In this document: positions 17,627 through 26,275 of the stretch, in pieces
How positions within the stretch are numbered: position 1 is the stretch's first letter
How the letters are laid out: each line of letters begins with the position of its first letter
NCBI RefSeq assembly: GCF_021216675.1
Contig: NZ_CP086120.1
Span: 2,772,501-2,836,500, forward strand
Source of the DNA: Streptomyces gobiensis
GTDB taxonomy: Bacteria > Actinomycetota > Actinomycetes > Streptomycetales > Streptomycetaceae
Direction of reading: 5' to 3'
DNA: 64,000 nt
The notes under the pieces: generated by a model
What the model saw: only the letters and a program-made list of their open reading frames with translations
What the model was told of the DNA's origin: nothing
The model's database searches: none
Program-made: the position numbers and the translations under genes

Positions 17627-18934
17627 TCAGTCTCCTGCCGCGGCCAACTCTTCCAGGGAATCGTGCCTTATGCGGTGGCTGGGAATACCGACTCCCTGCA
17701 GGGCGTCCACACCGCTGCGGATCAATCCAGGTGGCCCGGACACATAGCCGTCGTACGCGGTCCAGCGTCCCGACTGGCGTACCGCATCCGGCAATTGACC
17801 GGTGAGACCGGCGGCCCGGATCGGACAGCCATCGGCGACAACAGGGCGCACCGACAGCCAGGGATGCCGTTGGCCCAGCCGCAGCATCGTTTCCAGATCG
17901 TAGAGATCCTCATCACGGCGGGCCCCGTAGAAGACATCGACCAGCCGGGCCCGGCTGGACTCCGAGTGCGCCGCGACATCCTCGATCAGCGCCTTGATGG
18001 GTGCGATGCCGGTGCCGCCGCCAAGGCAGAGCAGACCGTTGTCCGTCTGATGGTCGAGCGTCATCGAGCCCGTGGGGGGCCCGAGCCGGACCACATCGCC
18101 GGGACGGGCGCGGTTGACCAGGGCGCTGGAGACCCAGCCCGCCGGTACGGCTTTGACATGGAAGGTCAGCAGCCCGTCCGGGCGCGGCGCGGTGGCGAAG
18201 GAGTAGTGCCGCCACACCCGTGGCCACCAGGGTGTCTCAATGCTGGTGTACTGGCCCGCGAGAAAGGGATAGGGCTGGTCGGGCCGTACGGTGATGATCG
18301 CGATGTCCCGGGTGCGCGGCTCATGCCGGACGATCTCCGCCTGCCACCACGCGGGTGCCCGCCGCTCATCCTCGGCGGCCGCGTCGATCATGATCTGGGA
18401 AATCGCGGTGTATGCCCGGACCCAGGCGGCCTCGGTCTGCGGGGACCAACTATGGTGCGCGTACCGGGTGAGCGCGCTGATCAGGCACTCACCGACGATC
18501 GGGTAGTGCTCGGGGCGGGTGCCGTATTTGCGGTGGCCGCGGCCGAGGCCCGACAGGTACTCGGTCAACACCTCAGCGTTATCGACATGCTGGGCGGCGG
18601 TGAGCAACGCCTTGAACAACCGGTCACGCTGGGTATCCATGGCGGCCGGAAAAAGATCGCGCAGCTGGGGCTGCTGGACGAAGAGGAGCGCGTAGAAGTA
18701 TGCGGTGACCGCGTCGGCGACCGGCTCGATCTCGGCCATCGTACGGCGGATAAGGAGGGCATCCGGGGAAGGCTCGGCGCTTGGGCCCGTCTGGGCAGTC
18801 GGGGCGCTCGGGGCGCTCGGTTGAGTCGAGGCATCTGGTTCCGGGTGCCGTGTGCCTGGGCCGAACCAGCCCCAGTCACCACCGTTGCCGTTGTCTCCGG
18901 CGGGTATGCCGTTATCAGCCGACGTGGTGGTCAT
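17627..18934 (-). CDS. flavohemoprotein (globin + FAD/NAD reductase)
   Basis: A 435-residue protein. A disordered Gly/Pro/Ser-rich start (about 50 residues) leads to a globin domain (about 55-190) with the proximal-His region GRGHRKYGTRPEHYPIVGECL, then an FAD domain with RHYSFATAP and GDVVRLGPPTG, and an NAD domain with LCLGGGTGIAPIKAL and YVSGPPGLI. This is the flavohemoglobin layout; such enzymes oxidise nitric oxide to nitrate or, in actinobacteria, act as less typical reductases. The inner ATG (MTTTSADN) was preferred over an extended form. It forms a two-gene unit with the downstream PPOX-fold gene. Confidence 0.88.
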   Translation of the reverse strand: MTTTSADNGIPAGDNGNGGDWGWFGPGTRHPEPDASTQPSAPSAPTAQTGPSAEPSPDALLIRRTMAEIEPVADAVTAYFYALLFVQQPQLRDLFPAAMDTQRDRLFKALLTAAQHVDNAEVLTEYLSGLGRGHRKYGTRPEHYPIVGECLISALTRYAHHSWSPQTEAAWVRAYTAISQIMIDAAAEDERRAPAWWQAEIVRHEPRTRDIAIITVRPDQPYPFLAGQYTSIETPWWPRVWRHYSFATAPRPDGLLTFHVKAVPAGWVSSALVNRARPGDVVRLGPPTGSMTLDHQTDNGLLCLGGGTGIAPIKALIEDVAAHSESSRARLVDVFYGARRDEDLYDLETMLRLGQRHPWLSVRPVVADGCPIRAAGLTGQLPDAVRQSGRWTAYDGYVSGPPGLIRSGVDALQGVGIPSHRIRHDSLEELAAAGD

Positions 18935-19504
18935 GATCTGTCTCGCCTCGTACGTCTTCCGGTCGGTCCATGCACTTCCGAAGTCAGAATGTGCCCGTGT
19001 TTCCCTCGACTTCTTTATGTCCTGGCCCACCGCGCATTCCAAGGTCAGGGACGGCTGCTCGGCTGAGCGCTGCGGCGTCATGCGAGGTCGACCATACCGT
19101 TACGGCATGAATGCACAAGTCCCGGACTGCAGTATTGGGAATTCCATGACCCACTACCCGGAGTACGGAAATTACCGGTCGTAACGGCCATATACTCACG
19201 ACCGACTACACCGTGATACTCCCGGTGGCAGACGCCGGACAAGCCACGAAGCGCGAGCCTGCGCTCCCCTCGGTACGCACTGGCCACCCAGAGCCCTGGG
19301 GGCTTGCCCCGGCGTGGTGACGGCCGCTCCGAAACCGCCAGCACAGGCTAGGCGATTGTCGTACCAGCCGGGGTCATACGGCAGTTCCACACGGGCGCTG
19401 AGGCGGCCCAGGCACTCGTCGCGATGCCGATGGGGGCCGGGGCCGGGCCACCCTGCCGGGCGGCAAGGAGACACACCCGCTGCCGTGGGCAGAGTGACGG
19501 GGGT
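18935..19504. other. intergenic region upstream of the flavohemoprotein gene
   Basis: About 570 bases lie between the flavohemoprotein start and the stop of the endonuclease-fusion gene (same strand). The part next to the flavohemoprotein has lower GC and contains the short palindrome ACTTCCGAAGT about 45 bp before its start, a possible but unproven operator. The rest has one weak 92-codon minus-strand ORF (19196-19474) without ribosome-binding site or recognised family. No RNA gene was seen. Confidence 0.45.
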
Positions 19505-20572
19505 TCAGCCTGGGCGCAGCACCTGAAGCCGGGTCCCGGCGCTCCATGCCTCCAGCAGGCCCCGATGGACGGCGGTGACGCCGTGCTTAGCGGCCAGGTC
19601 GAGTGCGGCGGGGCTGAAGAGGGACGTGGTCACGAAGAGCGCGACATCGGCCTCGTACTCGACCTTGGCCATGCCGATGAACTTCTGCATCTCACCGGAC
19701 TCCACCTTGCGATGCGGCGCGAAATGCTTGCACTGCACGACCAGCAACCGGCCATCAGCAGTCCGGCAGACGAGGTCGGCGCTCAGATCGCTGTTTGCGC
19801 TGGTGTTGGCGACGCTGACACAGCCATCCCGTCGGCACAGCCCGGCGATATGGTCCTCGAACTCCCGCCACGTCATGGCGTCCATGGCCGCCATACCGCC
19901 CGTGGCGGTCCACATCCGCTGGACCCGCTTGACCTGATTGATTTCCTCACGGAGCTCGCTGAGCTGACGACGCTGCTCGCTGTCGGACTGGATGGTGAGG
20001 TTGAGCAGCGGGACCACGGACTTGCCAACGACGGTACGCACGGCGTCCTCCGCGATCTGGACCGTGCGCTCGTCCGTGATCTGTGACAGATGCTCTGCGA
20101 CCATCCGCGCGATGTGCTCGTCCAGCCATGCGGCAAGGCTGTGGACCAAGTTATCCACAGGCGGGTGGGAGTGTGCGGCTCGGTGGCGCTCTTCGGCGTC
20201 GAGAAGGTGTGTACGTACCTGACGTGCGACTTCGCTGTCGCGTAGCAGCATCGCGACATTGAGAACGGCTCGCCGGGAGAAGATCGCATATGAGCGGACT
20301 CGCGGATCGATCCCACAGAGGTCCTTGAAGGACCTCAGTTCTGGACCTGACAAAAGCCAGTACCCGTTGGACTCCAGTTCGTCGCGGTGGTCCTTCACGA
20401 GAGACTTAATGGCTTCGACACCCACTTCGAAGTAAGCGGCGAGGCCGGCCGTCGACGTATGCCGGTCGTCCGGCAGCAGTTCCAGCTTCTTGACCTTGTC
20501 AAGGACTTCCGTACGCTCCACCACGCTCTCGCGCAGCGTCTTCGACTCCAGCAGCACGCCTTCGTGCACCAT
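19505..20572 (-). CDS. antirepressor-like DNA-binding domain fused to an Mrr-type restriction endonuclease
   Basis: A 355-residue fusion. Residues about 10-120 (ERTEVLDKVKKLELLPDD, GLAAYFEVGVEAIKSLVKDHRDEL, AIFSRRAVLNVAMLLRDSEVARQVRTHLLD) resemble the phage-antirepressor-like DNA-binding proteins common in streptomycetes. A helical linker follows (about 125-235). Residues about 245-350 are an Mrr-type nuclease domain: MTWREFEDHIAGLCRRDG, then SADLVCRTADGRLLVVQCKHF with the Asp and Q-x-K of the PD-(D/E)xK core. The start follows GGGAGGGG. No methylase is adjacent, so a methyl-directed (type IV) or regulatory nuclease is possible. It looks like accessory DNA within a core region. Confidence 0.8.
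   Translation of the reverse strand: MVHEGVLLESKTLRESVVERTEVLDKVKKLELLPDDRHTSTAGLAAYFEVGVEAIKSLVKDHRDELESNGYWLLSGPELRSFKDLCGIDPRVRSYAIFSRRAVLNVAMLLRDSEVARQVRTHLLDAEERHRAAHSHPPVDNLVHSLAAWLDEHIARMVAEHLSQITDERTVQIAEDAVRTVVGKSVVPLLNLTIQSDSEQRRQLSELREEINQVKRVQRMWTATGGMAAMDAMTWREFEDHIAGLCRRDGCVSVANTSANSDLSADLVCRTADGRLLVVQCKHFAPHRKVESGEMQKFIGMAKVEYEADVALFVTTSLFSPAALDLAAKHGVTAVHRGLLEAWSAGTRLQVLRPG
20151..20159 (+). other. perfect DnaA-box-like 9-mer inside a gene
   Basis: TTATCCACA lies within the linker-coding part of the antirepressor-Mrr gene (antisense to it). No companion boxes; probably incidental, but listed because the 9-mer should be rare in such GC-rich DNA. Confidence 0.3.
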
Positions 20573-20731
20573 GCGCTTCCCCTCCCAGCGAGTCATACCC
20601 AACACGGGATGGCGACGCTGATGACCCACCCCCAATAGGGCAACGAGTCAGCACGTATGAAGACACGACCGACTTGCGTGCTTGTGTACGAGCCATGCGC
20701 GCCGTATGTGCTCCGGCATAGGGTGCCGATC

Positions 20732-21184
20732 ATGAGTGACCTCACGATCCGGCGTGCGAGCGCTGATGACGTGCCCGCCATCGTCGCCATGCTCGCCGAT
20801 GACCATCTGGGGGCCCAGCGCGAGACACCCGGTGAGCTCGCCCCTTATCAGGCAGCGTTCGAGCAGATCGACGGAGATCCCCAGCAGCGTCTGGTCATCG
20901 CTGAACGCGATGGGCGCACCGTTGGCACGCTCCAGCTCACGGTCATCCCGGGCCTGTCCCGGCAGGGCGCCGCCCGCGCGCTCATCGAGGGTGTACGGGT
21001 GCACGCCGATGAGCGTGGCACGGGACTCGGCACCGATCTGATTGAGTGGGCAATCGAGGAATCCCGGCGGCTGAAGTGCGCGATGGTCCAGCTCACTTCG
21101 GACGCGACACGAGTTGACGCCCATCGCTTCTATGAGCGGCTCGGCTTTGCGGCCTCACACCTCGGCTTCAAGATGATGCTCTGA
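20732..21184 (+). CDS. GNAT-family N-acetyltransferase
   Basis: A 150-residue single-domain acetyltransferase: MSDLTIRRASADDVPAIVAML at the start, GTLQLTVIPGLS in the central strand and the acetyl-CoA pyrophosphate loop ERGTGLGTDLIEWA (R-x2-G-x-G form), ending HRFYERLGFAASHLGFK. Substrate unknown. ATG at 20732 matches the domain start; 25 upstream codons are open but lack conserved features. It is divergent from the endonuclease fusion and convergent with the penicillin-binding protein gene. Confidence 0.9.
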   Translation: MSDLTIRRASADDVPAIVAMLADDHLGAQRETPGELAPYQAAFEQIDGDPQQRLVIAERDGRTVGTLQLTVIPGLSRQGAARALIEGVRVHADERGTGLGTDLIEWAIEESRRLKCAMVQLTSDATRVDAHRFYERLGFAASHLGFKMML

Positions 21185-21212
21185 GCCAGTCGGCCCGCCA
21201 GGAGTTCACCAC

Positions 21213-21252
21213 AGCAGTGGCCGGTCGCGGAGATCCACGACCGGCCACTGCT
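21213..21252. terminator. bidirectional hairpin terminator, 15-bp stem
   Basis: AGCAGTGGCCGGTCG and its exact complement flank a 10-nt loop in the middle of the 86-bp gap between convergent genes (the GNAT gene and the penicillin-binding protein gene), as expected for a shared terminator. Confidence 0.85.
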
Positions 21253-21270
21253 ACAAGCGGTTCAGTTCAG

Positions 21271-23976
21271 CTATTCCTCGCTGTCACCACTCTCACCGTC
21301 CTTGCCGAAGATCGTGCCGCCGTTGTTGCCGTTGCCGCCCTTGTTGTCACCGCCACCGTCGCTTTGACCGTCCGTGGTGCCACCCCAGTCGGGGCCGTCG
21401 GTCTGGCCATCGGTCTCCCCGCCGGTCTGGCCATCCGTCTCACCGCCGGTCTGGCCGTCGGTCTCCCCGCCTGGGTCATCGCAGGTGATGTCGCCGGGCT
21501 TGCACTTCTCCTCGTCGGTCGGCCTGCCCGACTCGGTCGGCGTGGCCGACTCGGTGGGCTCCTCCTCGGGCTCCTCCTCTTCCGGCGTCTCGGTCTCGGT
21601 CGGAGTCGGAGTCGGGGCGCCGTCCTGGTCGACCTTCTCACCGATGGGCTCGGCCTTGGGGAAGGGCTCCGGCGCCTTCCCCTTCAGGGCTGCCTTCATG
21701 TAGTCCGTCCACACCTTGGCGGGCAGTCCGCCACCGGTGACGGCATCCTCGCCGCCGACGCCGTACATGGAAAGCGGCGTCCCGTCTCCGTTGGGGTCGG
21801 TGCGGAACATCGTGACGGAGGTGGACAGCTGAGGTGTGTAGCCGACCCACCACGCCGACTTGTTGTCATCGGTCGTACCGGTCTTGCCCGCCGCAGGACG
21901 GTTGAGTGCCCGCGCCGCTTTTCCGGAGCCGTTCGGGCCCTTGATGACGTTTTCCAGGACCTCCGTCACGTTATTGGCGACGTTCGCGTCAATCGACGCC
22001 TTCCGGGCGGGCTTCTCAAAGCTCCCCCAGTCCTCGCCCGCGTAGACCACGCGCTTCACCGAGTACGGCTCGGCCTGTTTGCCGGAGGCGGCAAAGGTGG
22101 CATAGGCATCGGCCATCCGGATCGCGCTGGGGGTTGAGGTGCCCAGGGCGAAGGATGGGTTCAGGTTGCGATCGATGCTCTCTTCCTTGATACCGGCGCT
22201 CATCGCCATCTCTTTCACCTTCTGCATGCCGACATCCATGCCGAGCTGGACAAAAGGTGTGTTGGCCGAGACCTCCATCGCCTTGCGCAGGCTGATGTAG
22301 TCCCAGTCCTTCTGCTTGAAGTTCACCTGGCGGAAGGGCTCGTTCTTCTTGTTCAGGTAGTCCGAACCATCCTGGTTTTTGATCTTGATTTTGTTGTCGC
22401 CGTTGTACTCACTGTCCGGCGAGATCGGCTGGCCCTCGCTCTTGTACGTACCGTGCGTCATCGCTGCAGCCAGCACGAAGGGCTTCCAGGTAGAGCCGAC
22501 CGGGACGCCGAGGGTGTTGGCGTTGTTGAGGTAGTGGCCCTTGTCGTAGCCCTCACCTCCGTAGATCGCGACGATCTTGCCGTCATTCGGCACCACTGAG
22601 GCCGCACCGAACTGGACGAACGTATCGGCCTCGCGCTCCTCCGGGTCGATGTTGTCCTTACGAACCTGGTTGACCGTCTTCTCCAGCGTTTCGACCTTCT
22701 TTCGGTCGAAGGTCGTGTAGATCTGGTAGCCGCCCCGGTCGAACTGCTTTTTCTCGATGCCGCCCTTGTTCATGACCTCGTTCTTGGCGACGGCCATGAG
22801 ATAGCCGACCTGCCCGGACTTGCTGCTCTGGTCCTTGCGAGGCACCGGTTCGGGGAACTCTTGGAACTTTTTCCGCTCCTCCAGCTCCATCCTCCCGACC
22901 TCGACCTGCCGGTCAAGAATCCACTCCCAGCGCTTCTCCGCGCGCTTGCGGTTCTCCTTGCGTGAGCTGTACGGCCCCTCGCCGCCCGCCGGGTCGTACA
23001 GGTCGGCGCCCTTGAGAACGGTGGCCAGCAGCGCGCTCTCATCCGGCTCCAGCTCCTCGGCGTTCTTGTTGTAGTACGCCTGCGCCGCCGCCTGGATGCC
23101 ATAGGCGCCGCGCCCGTAGTAGCTCGTGTTGAGGTAGCCCTGCAGAATCTTGGGCTTGGACATCTGCGAGCCGACCTTTATGGAGATGAACAGCTCCTTG
23201 ACCTTACGCGTGAGCGTCTGGTCCTGGGACAGAAAGGTGTTCTTGACGAACTGCTGAGTGATCGTCGAACCACCCTGGGTCTCCTGGCCCCTGGCCATAT
23301 TGACCATCGCGCGAGCGATGCCCTTGGGGTCGATGCCCGAGTCCTCATAGAAGGTGGCGTTCTCGGCGGCGATCACGGCATCCTGCATTTCCTTAGGGAT
23401 CTTGGAAATGTCGACATTCTGCCGGTTCGTCTGGCCGTCGCGCGCCATCACCGAGCCGTCTGCCCAGTAGTAGACGTTGTTCTGCGCCTTAGCGGCATCC
23501 GACTCGTTCGGCGGTTCGACCATCGCCAGCGCGACGCCTGCCAGCCCGACGATCAGACCGAGGAAGGCGACGCACATCCCGGCGATCTGCTTCCAGGACG
23601 GCAGCCACCGCCGCAGGCCGTACTTACCCGAACGGGGATAGTCGATGAACCGCTTCTTGCCCGGTGGCTCGGGGCGGCGCCCACGGCCACCACCACCGCG
23701 CGGGACATCTCCACCACCGCCACGGCGGCCTCTGCCGCCACCGCCCGCATAGCCGCCGCCTCCGGCATCTGCCGGGCTGCTGGCCGCCGCGCGGCGGCGG
23801 CCGCCGCGCTGGGCCGCACGGCGGGCCTCCGCGCGGCTGCTGTACGGGCTCTCGGCGGGTGCGCCGTATGAGCTGGTCGTTGCGCCGCTCGGCGGGGCCG
23901 CGCGGCGGCCGGGAGACGGCGGCTGCGCTGTGCGGCGGCCGCGTGACTGTGGCGGCTTTCGACGGTGCTCGCTCAT
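21271..23976 (-). CDS. class A penicillin-binding protein (transglycosylase/transpeptidase)
   Basis: A 901-residue bifunctional peptidoglycan synthase. A basic, Gly/Arg-rich cytosolic tail (about 150 residues) precedes one membrane anchor (IAGMCVAFLGLIVGLAGVALAMV). The GT51 glycosyltransferase domain shows AAENATFYEDSGID and GGSTITQQFVKNTFLS; the transpeptidase domain shows STWK (SxxK, active Ser), SAN (SxN) and KTGTT (KTG). The C-terminus is a disordered acidic tail with three 24-bp-encoded GGETDGQT repeats. The ATG follows GAGGAG. It polymerises and cross-links the wall at the outer face of the membrane. Divergent from padR. Confidence 0.95.
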   Translation of the reverse strand: MSEHRRKPPQSRGRRTAQPPSPGRRAAPPSGATTSSYGAPAESPYSSRAEARRAAQRGGRRRAAASSPADAGGGGYAGGGGRGRRGGGGDVPRGGGGRGRRPEPPGKKRFIDYPRSGKYGLRRWLPSWKQIAGMCVAFLGLIVGLAGVALAMVEPPNESDAAKAQNNVYYWADGSVMARDGQTNRQNVDISKIPKEMQDAVIAAENATFYEDSGIDPKGIARAMVNMARGQETQGGSTITQQFVKNTFLSQDQTLTRKVKELFISIKVGSQMSKPKILQGYLNTSYYGRGAYGIQAAAQAYYNKNAEELEPDESALLATVLKGADLYDPAGGEGPYSSRKENRKRAEKRWEWILDRQVEVGRMELEERKKFQEFPEPVPRKDQSSKSGQVGYLMAVAKNEVMNKGGIEKKQFDRGGYQIYTTFDRKKVETLEKTVNQVRKDNIDPEEREADTFVQFGAASVVPNDGKIVAIYGGEGYDKGHYLNNANTLGVPVGSTWKPFVLAAAMTHGTYKSEGQPISPDSEYNGDNKIKIKNQDGSDYLNKKNEPFRQVNFKQKDWDYISLRKAMEVSANTPFVQLGMDVGMQKVKEMAMSAGIKEESIDRNLNPSFALGTSTPSAIRMADAYATFAASGKQAEPYSVKRVVYAGEDWGSFEKPARKASIDANVANNVTEVLENVIKGPNGSGKAARALNRPAAGKTGTTDDNKSAWWVGYTPQLSTSVTMFRTDPNGDGTPLSMYGVGGEDAVTGGGLPAKVWTDYMKAALKGKAPEPFPKAEPIGEKVDQDGAPTPTPTETETPEEEEPEEEPTESATPTESGRPTDEEKCKPGDITCDDPGGETDGQTGGETDGQTGGETDGQTDGPDWGGTTDGQSDGGGDNKGGNGNNGGTIFGKDGESGDSEE
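21401..21472. repeat. three 24-bp in-frame repeats in the PBP tail
   Basis: Three consecutive 24-bp units encode GGETDGQT repeats in the disordered C-terminal tail of the class A penicillin-binding protein. Units differ at a few third positions, so the array is not of very recent origin. Confidence 0.85.
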
Positions 23977-24351
23977 GGGAACAGCTACTCCTCGGTCAGG
24001 CATCCACGCCTGAAGGCGGCAGTGTACTTCCGGTCCCCCGAAGTGCGTCCGTTCGTACAAATGGGCGCACTGCTTCCGGGACGAGGACGCTCACACGCGT
24101 CACATGGTTCCCGGTGGTGTTCTGCACAGCGACAGAGTACGCAGCTCCAAAACATGCCTTGACGGCTATTCACCCCAAAGCAGTCAGCTCGCCCACCGTG
24201 AATCACGGATGTGAGTCCAGTCACTCGCCCGCCTCTTGCCCTACAGGAGGCGCCGTTCTATCGTCTTGATGTATCGAGCCGATACATCAGCTCGGTATAA
24301 CGGACAGACCGGCGGGCAGAGACCGATGGACGGGAAGGGGTGACGGTACCG
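23977..24351. other. divergent promoter region of the PBP gene and padR
   Basis: About 375 bases between divergent starts. The distal third holds the 21-bp padR-type operator at 24268-24288. Elsewhere I see no long inverted repeat and no gene; short ORFs here lack ribosome-binding sites. Confidence 0.55.
24268..24288. promoter_or_regulatory. likely PadR operator
   Basis: GATGTATCG-AGC-CGATACATC is a perfect dyad with 9-bp arms located about 65 bp before the padR start. AT-rich palindromes with ATGT...ACAT are typical PadR targets, so autoregulation is likely. It may also act on the divergent PBP gene about 290 bp away or, by read-through, on ino1. Confidence 0.65.
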
Positions 24352-24984
24352 ATGAGCAGGCGTTCCGGCATCCTCGAGTTCGCTGTTCTCGGCCTGCTCC
24401 GCGAGTCCCCGATGCACGGTTACGAGCTGCGTAAGCGGCTCAACACCTCGCTGGGCGTCTTCCGGGCGTTCAGCTATGGCTCCCTCTACCCCTGCCTCAA
24501 GACCTTGGTCCAGCAGAGGTGGATCGCCGAGGAGCCGGGCAGCGCCGCCGAGGACCCCCTCGCGGCACCGCTCTCCGGACGCCGGGCGAAGATCGTCTAT
24601 CGGCTGACGGCCGATGGCAAGGAGCACTTCGAGGAGCTGCTCGCCCAGACCGGCCCGGACGCCTGGGAGGACGAGCACTTCGGCGTTCGTTTCGCCTTCT
24701 TCGGCCAGACCTCACGGGATGTGCGGATGCGGGTGCTGGAAGGCCGCCGCAGCCGTCTGGAGGAGCGCCTCGACAAGATGCGGGCCTCGCTGGCCCGCAC
24801 CCGGGAGCGACTGGACGACTACACGCTTGAGCTGCAGCGACACGGAATGGAGTCCGTGGAGCGCGAAGTCCGCTGGCTCAACGAGCTCATCGAGAGCGAG
24901 CGGGCAGGCCGGTCAGGAGATACGGGCGGTCTGCCCCGGCATCGGGGTCAGACCCCGCCGGATCCGTCCGATGACACCACCTGA
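24352..24984 (+). CDS. PadR-family transcriptional regulator
   Basis: A 210-residue regulator. The N-terminal winged helix ([25 protein letters not shown], residues about 5-29, and [12 protein letters not shown]) is the PadR signature, followed by a long C-terminal dimerising helix region ([26 protein letters not shown]). The ATG giving MSRRSGIL was used; an upstream GTG would overlap the ribosome-binding site. It sits 50 bp before ino1 on the same strand, an arrangement I recall from other streptomycetes, so it may govern inositol synthesis as well as itself. Confidence 0.9.
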   Translation: MSRRSGILEFAVLGLLRESPMHGYELRKRLNTSLGVFRAFSYGSLYPCLKTLVQQRWIAEEPGSAAEDPLAAPLSGRRAKIVYRLTADGKEHFEELLAQTGPDAWEDEHFGVRFAFFGQTSRDVRMRVLEGRRSRLEERLDKMRASLARTRERLDDYTLELQRHGMESVEREVRWLNELIESERAGRSGDTGGLPRHRGQTPPDPSDDTT

Positions 24985-25034
24985 GGCCCCGCACTGTGCG
25001 GGGCTTCATCGAGAACACACAGGGAGCAACCGGA

Positions 25035-26117
25035 ATGGGTTCGGTTCGCGTAGCCATCGTCGGCGTGGGCAACTGCGCCGCCTCGCTGGTGCAGGGCGTC
25101 GAGTACTACAAGGACGCCGACCCGGACAGCCGCGTCCCGGGTCTGATGCATGTGCAGTTCGGCGACTACCACATCTCGGACATCGAGTTTGTGGCCGCCT
25201 TCGACGTCGACGCCAAGAAAGTCGGCCTCGATCTGGCAGACGCCATCGGCGCCAGCGAGAACAACACCATCAAGATCTGTGACGTGCCGTCCACTGGCGT
25301 TAAGGTCCAGCGCGGCCACACCTACGACGGTCTGGGGAAGTACTACCGCGAGACCATCGAGGAGTCGGCCGAGGAGCCGGTCGACATGGTCAAGACGCTC
25401 AAGGACGCCCAGGCCGATGTCCTCATCTGCTACCTGCCCGTGGGCTCGCAGACCGCCGTCGAGTACTACGCACAGGTGGCTCTTGACGCCAAGGTCGCCT
25501 TCGTCAACGCGCTGCCGGTCTTCATCGCCGGTACCAAGGAGTGGGCGGACAAGTTCACCGAGGCCGGTGTCCCGATCGTCGGTGACGACATCAAGTCCCA
25601 GGTGGGCGCCACCATCACGCACCGTGTGATGGCCAAGCTCTTCGAGGACCGCGGTGTCATCCTCGACCGCACCATGCAGCTGAACGTCGGCGGCAATATG
25701 GACTTCAAGAACATGCTCGAGCGCGAGCGCCTGGAGTCCAAGAAGATCTCCAAGACGCAGGCGGTCACCTCCCAGATCCCCGACCGGGACCTGGGTGCCG
25801 ACAATGTCCACATCGGCCCGTCGGACTACGTCGCCTGGCTCGACGACCGCAAGTGGGCGTATGTCCGCCTGGAGGGCCGGGCGTTCGGCGATGCCCCGCT
25901 GAACCTGGAGTACAAGCTGGAGGTCTGGGACTCCCCGAACTCCGCTGGTGTCATCATCGACGCCCTGCGCGCCGCGAAGATCGCCAAGGACCGAGGCATC
26001 GGCGGCCCGATCCTCTCCGCCTCCTCCTACTTCATGAAGTCCCCGCCGGTGCAGTATTTCGACGATGTGGCCCGGGAGAACGTCGAGAAGTTCATCAAGG
26101 GGGAAGTGGAGCGCTAG
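25035..26117 (+). CDS. ino1: inositol-3-phosphate synthase
   Basis: A 360-residue NAD-dependent enzyme that turns glucose 6-phosphate into inositol 3-phosphate, the precursor of phosphatidylinositol and mycothiol in actinobacteria. Visible are the Rossmann start [59 protein letters not shown] and [12 protein letters not shown], all family hallmarks. ATG follows AGGGAG at 9 nt. The stop codon is embedded in the first of three 23-bp tandem repeats; a large palindrome with a parS core lies 85 bp downstream. Confidence 0.95.
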   Translation: MGSVRVAIVGVGNCAASLVQGVEYYKDADPDSRVPGLMHVQFGDYHISDIEFVAAFDVDAKKVGLDLADAIGASENNTIKICDVPSTGVKVQRGHTYDGLGKYYRETIEESAEEPVDMVKTLKDAQADVLICYLPVGSQTAVEYYAQVALDAKVAFVNALPVFIAGTKEWADKFTEAGVPIVGDDIKSQVGATITHRVMAKLFEDRGVILDRTMQLNVGGNMDFKNMLERERLESKKISKTQAVTSQIPDRDLGADNVHIGPSDYVAWLDDRKWAYVRLEGRAFGDAPLNLEYKLEVWDSPNSAGVIIDALRAAKIAKDRGIGGPILSASSYFMKSPPVQYFDDVARENVEKFIKGEVER

Positions 26118-26174
26118 CGGAACAGAGCACAGTGCGCTAGCGGAACAGAGCACGGTGCGCTAGCGGAACAGAGC
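26111..26174. repeat. three 23-bp tandem repeats across the ino1 stop codon
   Basis: The unit GCGCTAGCGGAACAGAGCAC plus three bases occurs twice in full, differing at one base, and a third time as 18 bp. The TAG of the first unit is the ino1 stop codon. No spacer structure and too few units for a CRISPR. Each unit starts with the palindrome GCGCTAGCG-like core. Confidence 0.85.
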
Positions 26175-26201
26175 GCTAAGCGTTCGCTGCTGATCCCTTA
26201 A

Positions 26202-26249
26202 GACGCGGAGGGGGTCATGTTTCACGTGAAACATGACCCCCTCCGCGTC
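26202..26249. terminator. 48-bp perfect palindrome with parS at its centre (terminator)
   Basis: A perfect palindrome of 48 bp lies between convergent ino1 and the alanine-racemase-like gene. Its centre (26219-26232) is the exact parS site GTTTCACGTGAAAC; the arms outside it (GACGCGGAGGGGGTCAT) are GC-rich. As RNA it would form a 24-bp stem, suitable as a bidirectional terminator, while as DNA it is a ParB-binding nucleation site. Compare the second such palindrome near 37.4 kb. Confidence 0.85.
26219..26232. other. parS site 1
   Basis: Exact GTTTCACGTGAAAC, the streptomycete ParB-binding centromere sequence, at the centre of a 48-bp palindrome between convergent genes. Confidence 0.93.
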
Positions 26250-26275
26250 GCGTCGTCCTGCTGCGCTGCCAAGCG

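Noticed and set aside
18974..18984. ACTTCCGAAGT as a nitric-oxide regulator site for the flavohemoprotein gene
   Set aside because: Arms of only five bases and no match to a regulator consensus that I can name; mentioned only as a possible operator.
19196..19474. 92-codon minus-strand ORF between the flavohemoprotein and endonuclease genes
   Set aside because: No ribosome-binding site, no recognised family, Pro/Gly/Arg-rich composition typical of chance frames in GC-rich DNA. Left as intergenic, although a worn-out gene fragment cannot be excluded.
26111..26174. CRISPR array
   Set aside because: Only three directly adjoining units, no spacers and no cas genes anywhere in the window.
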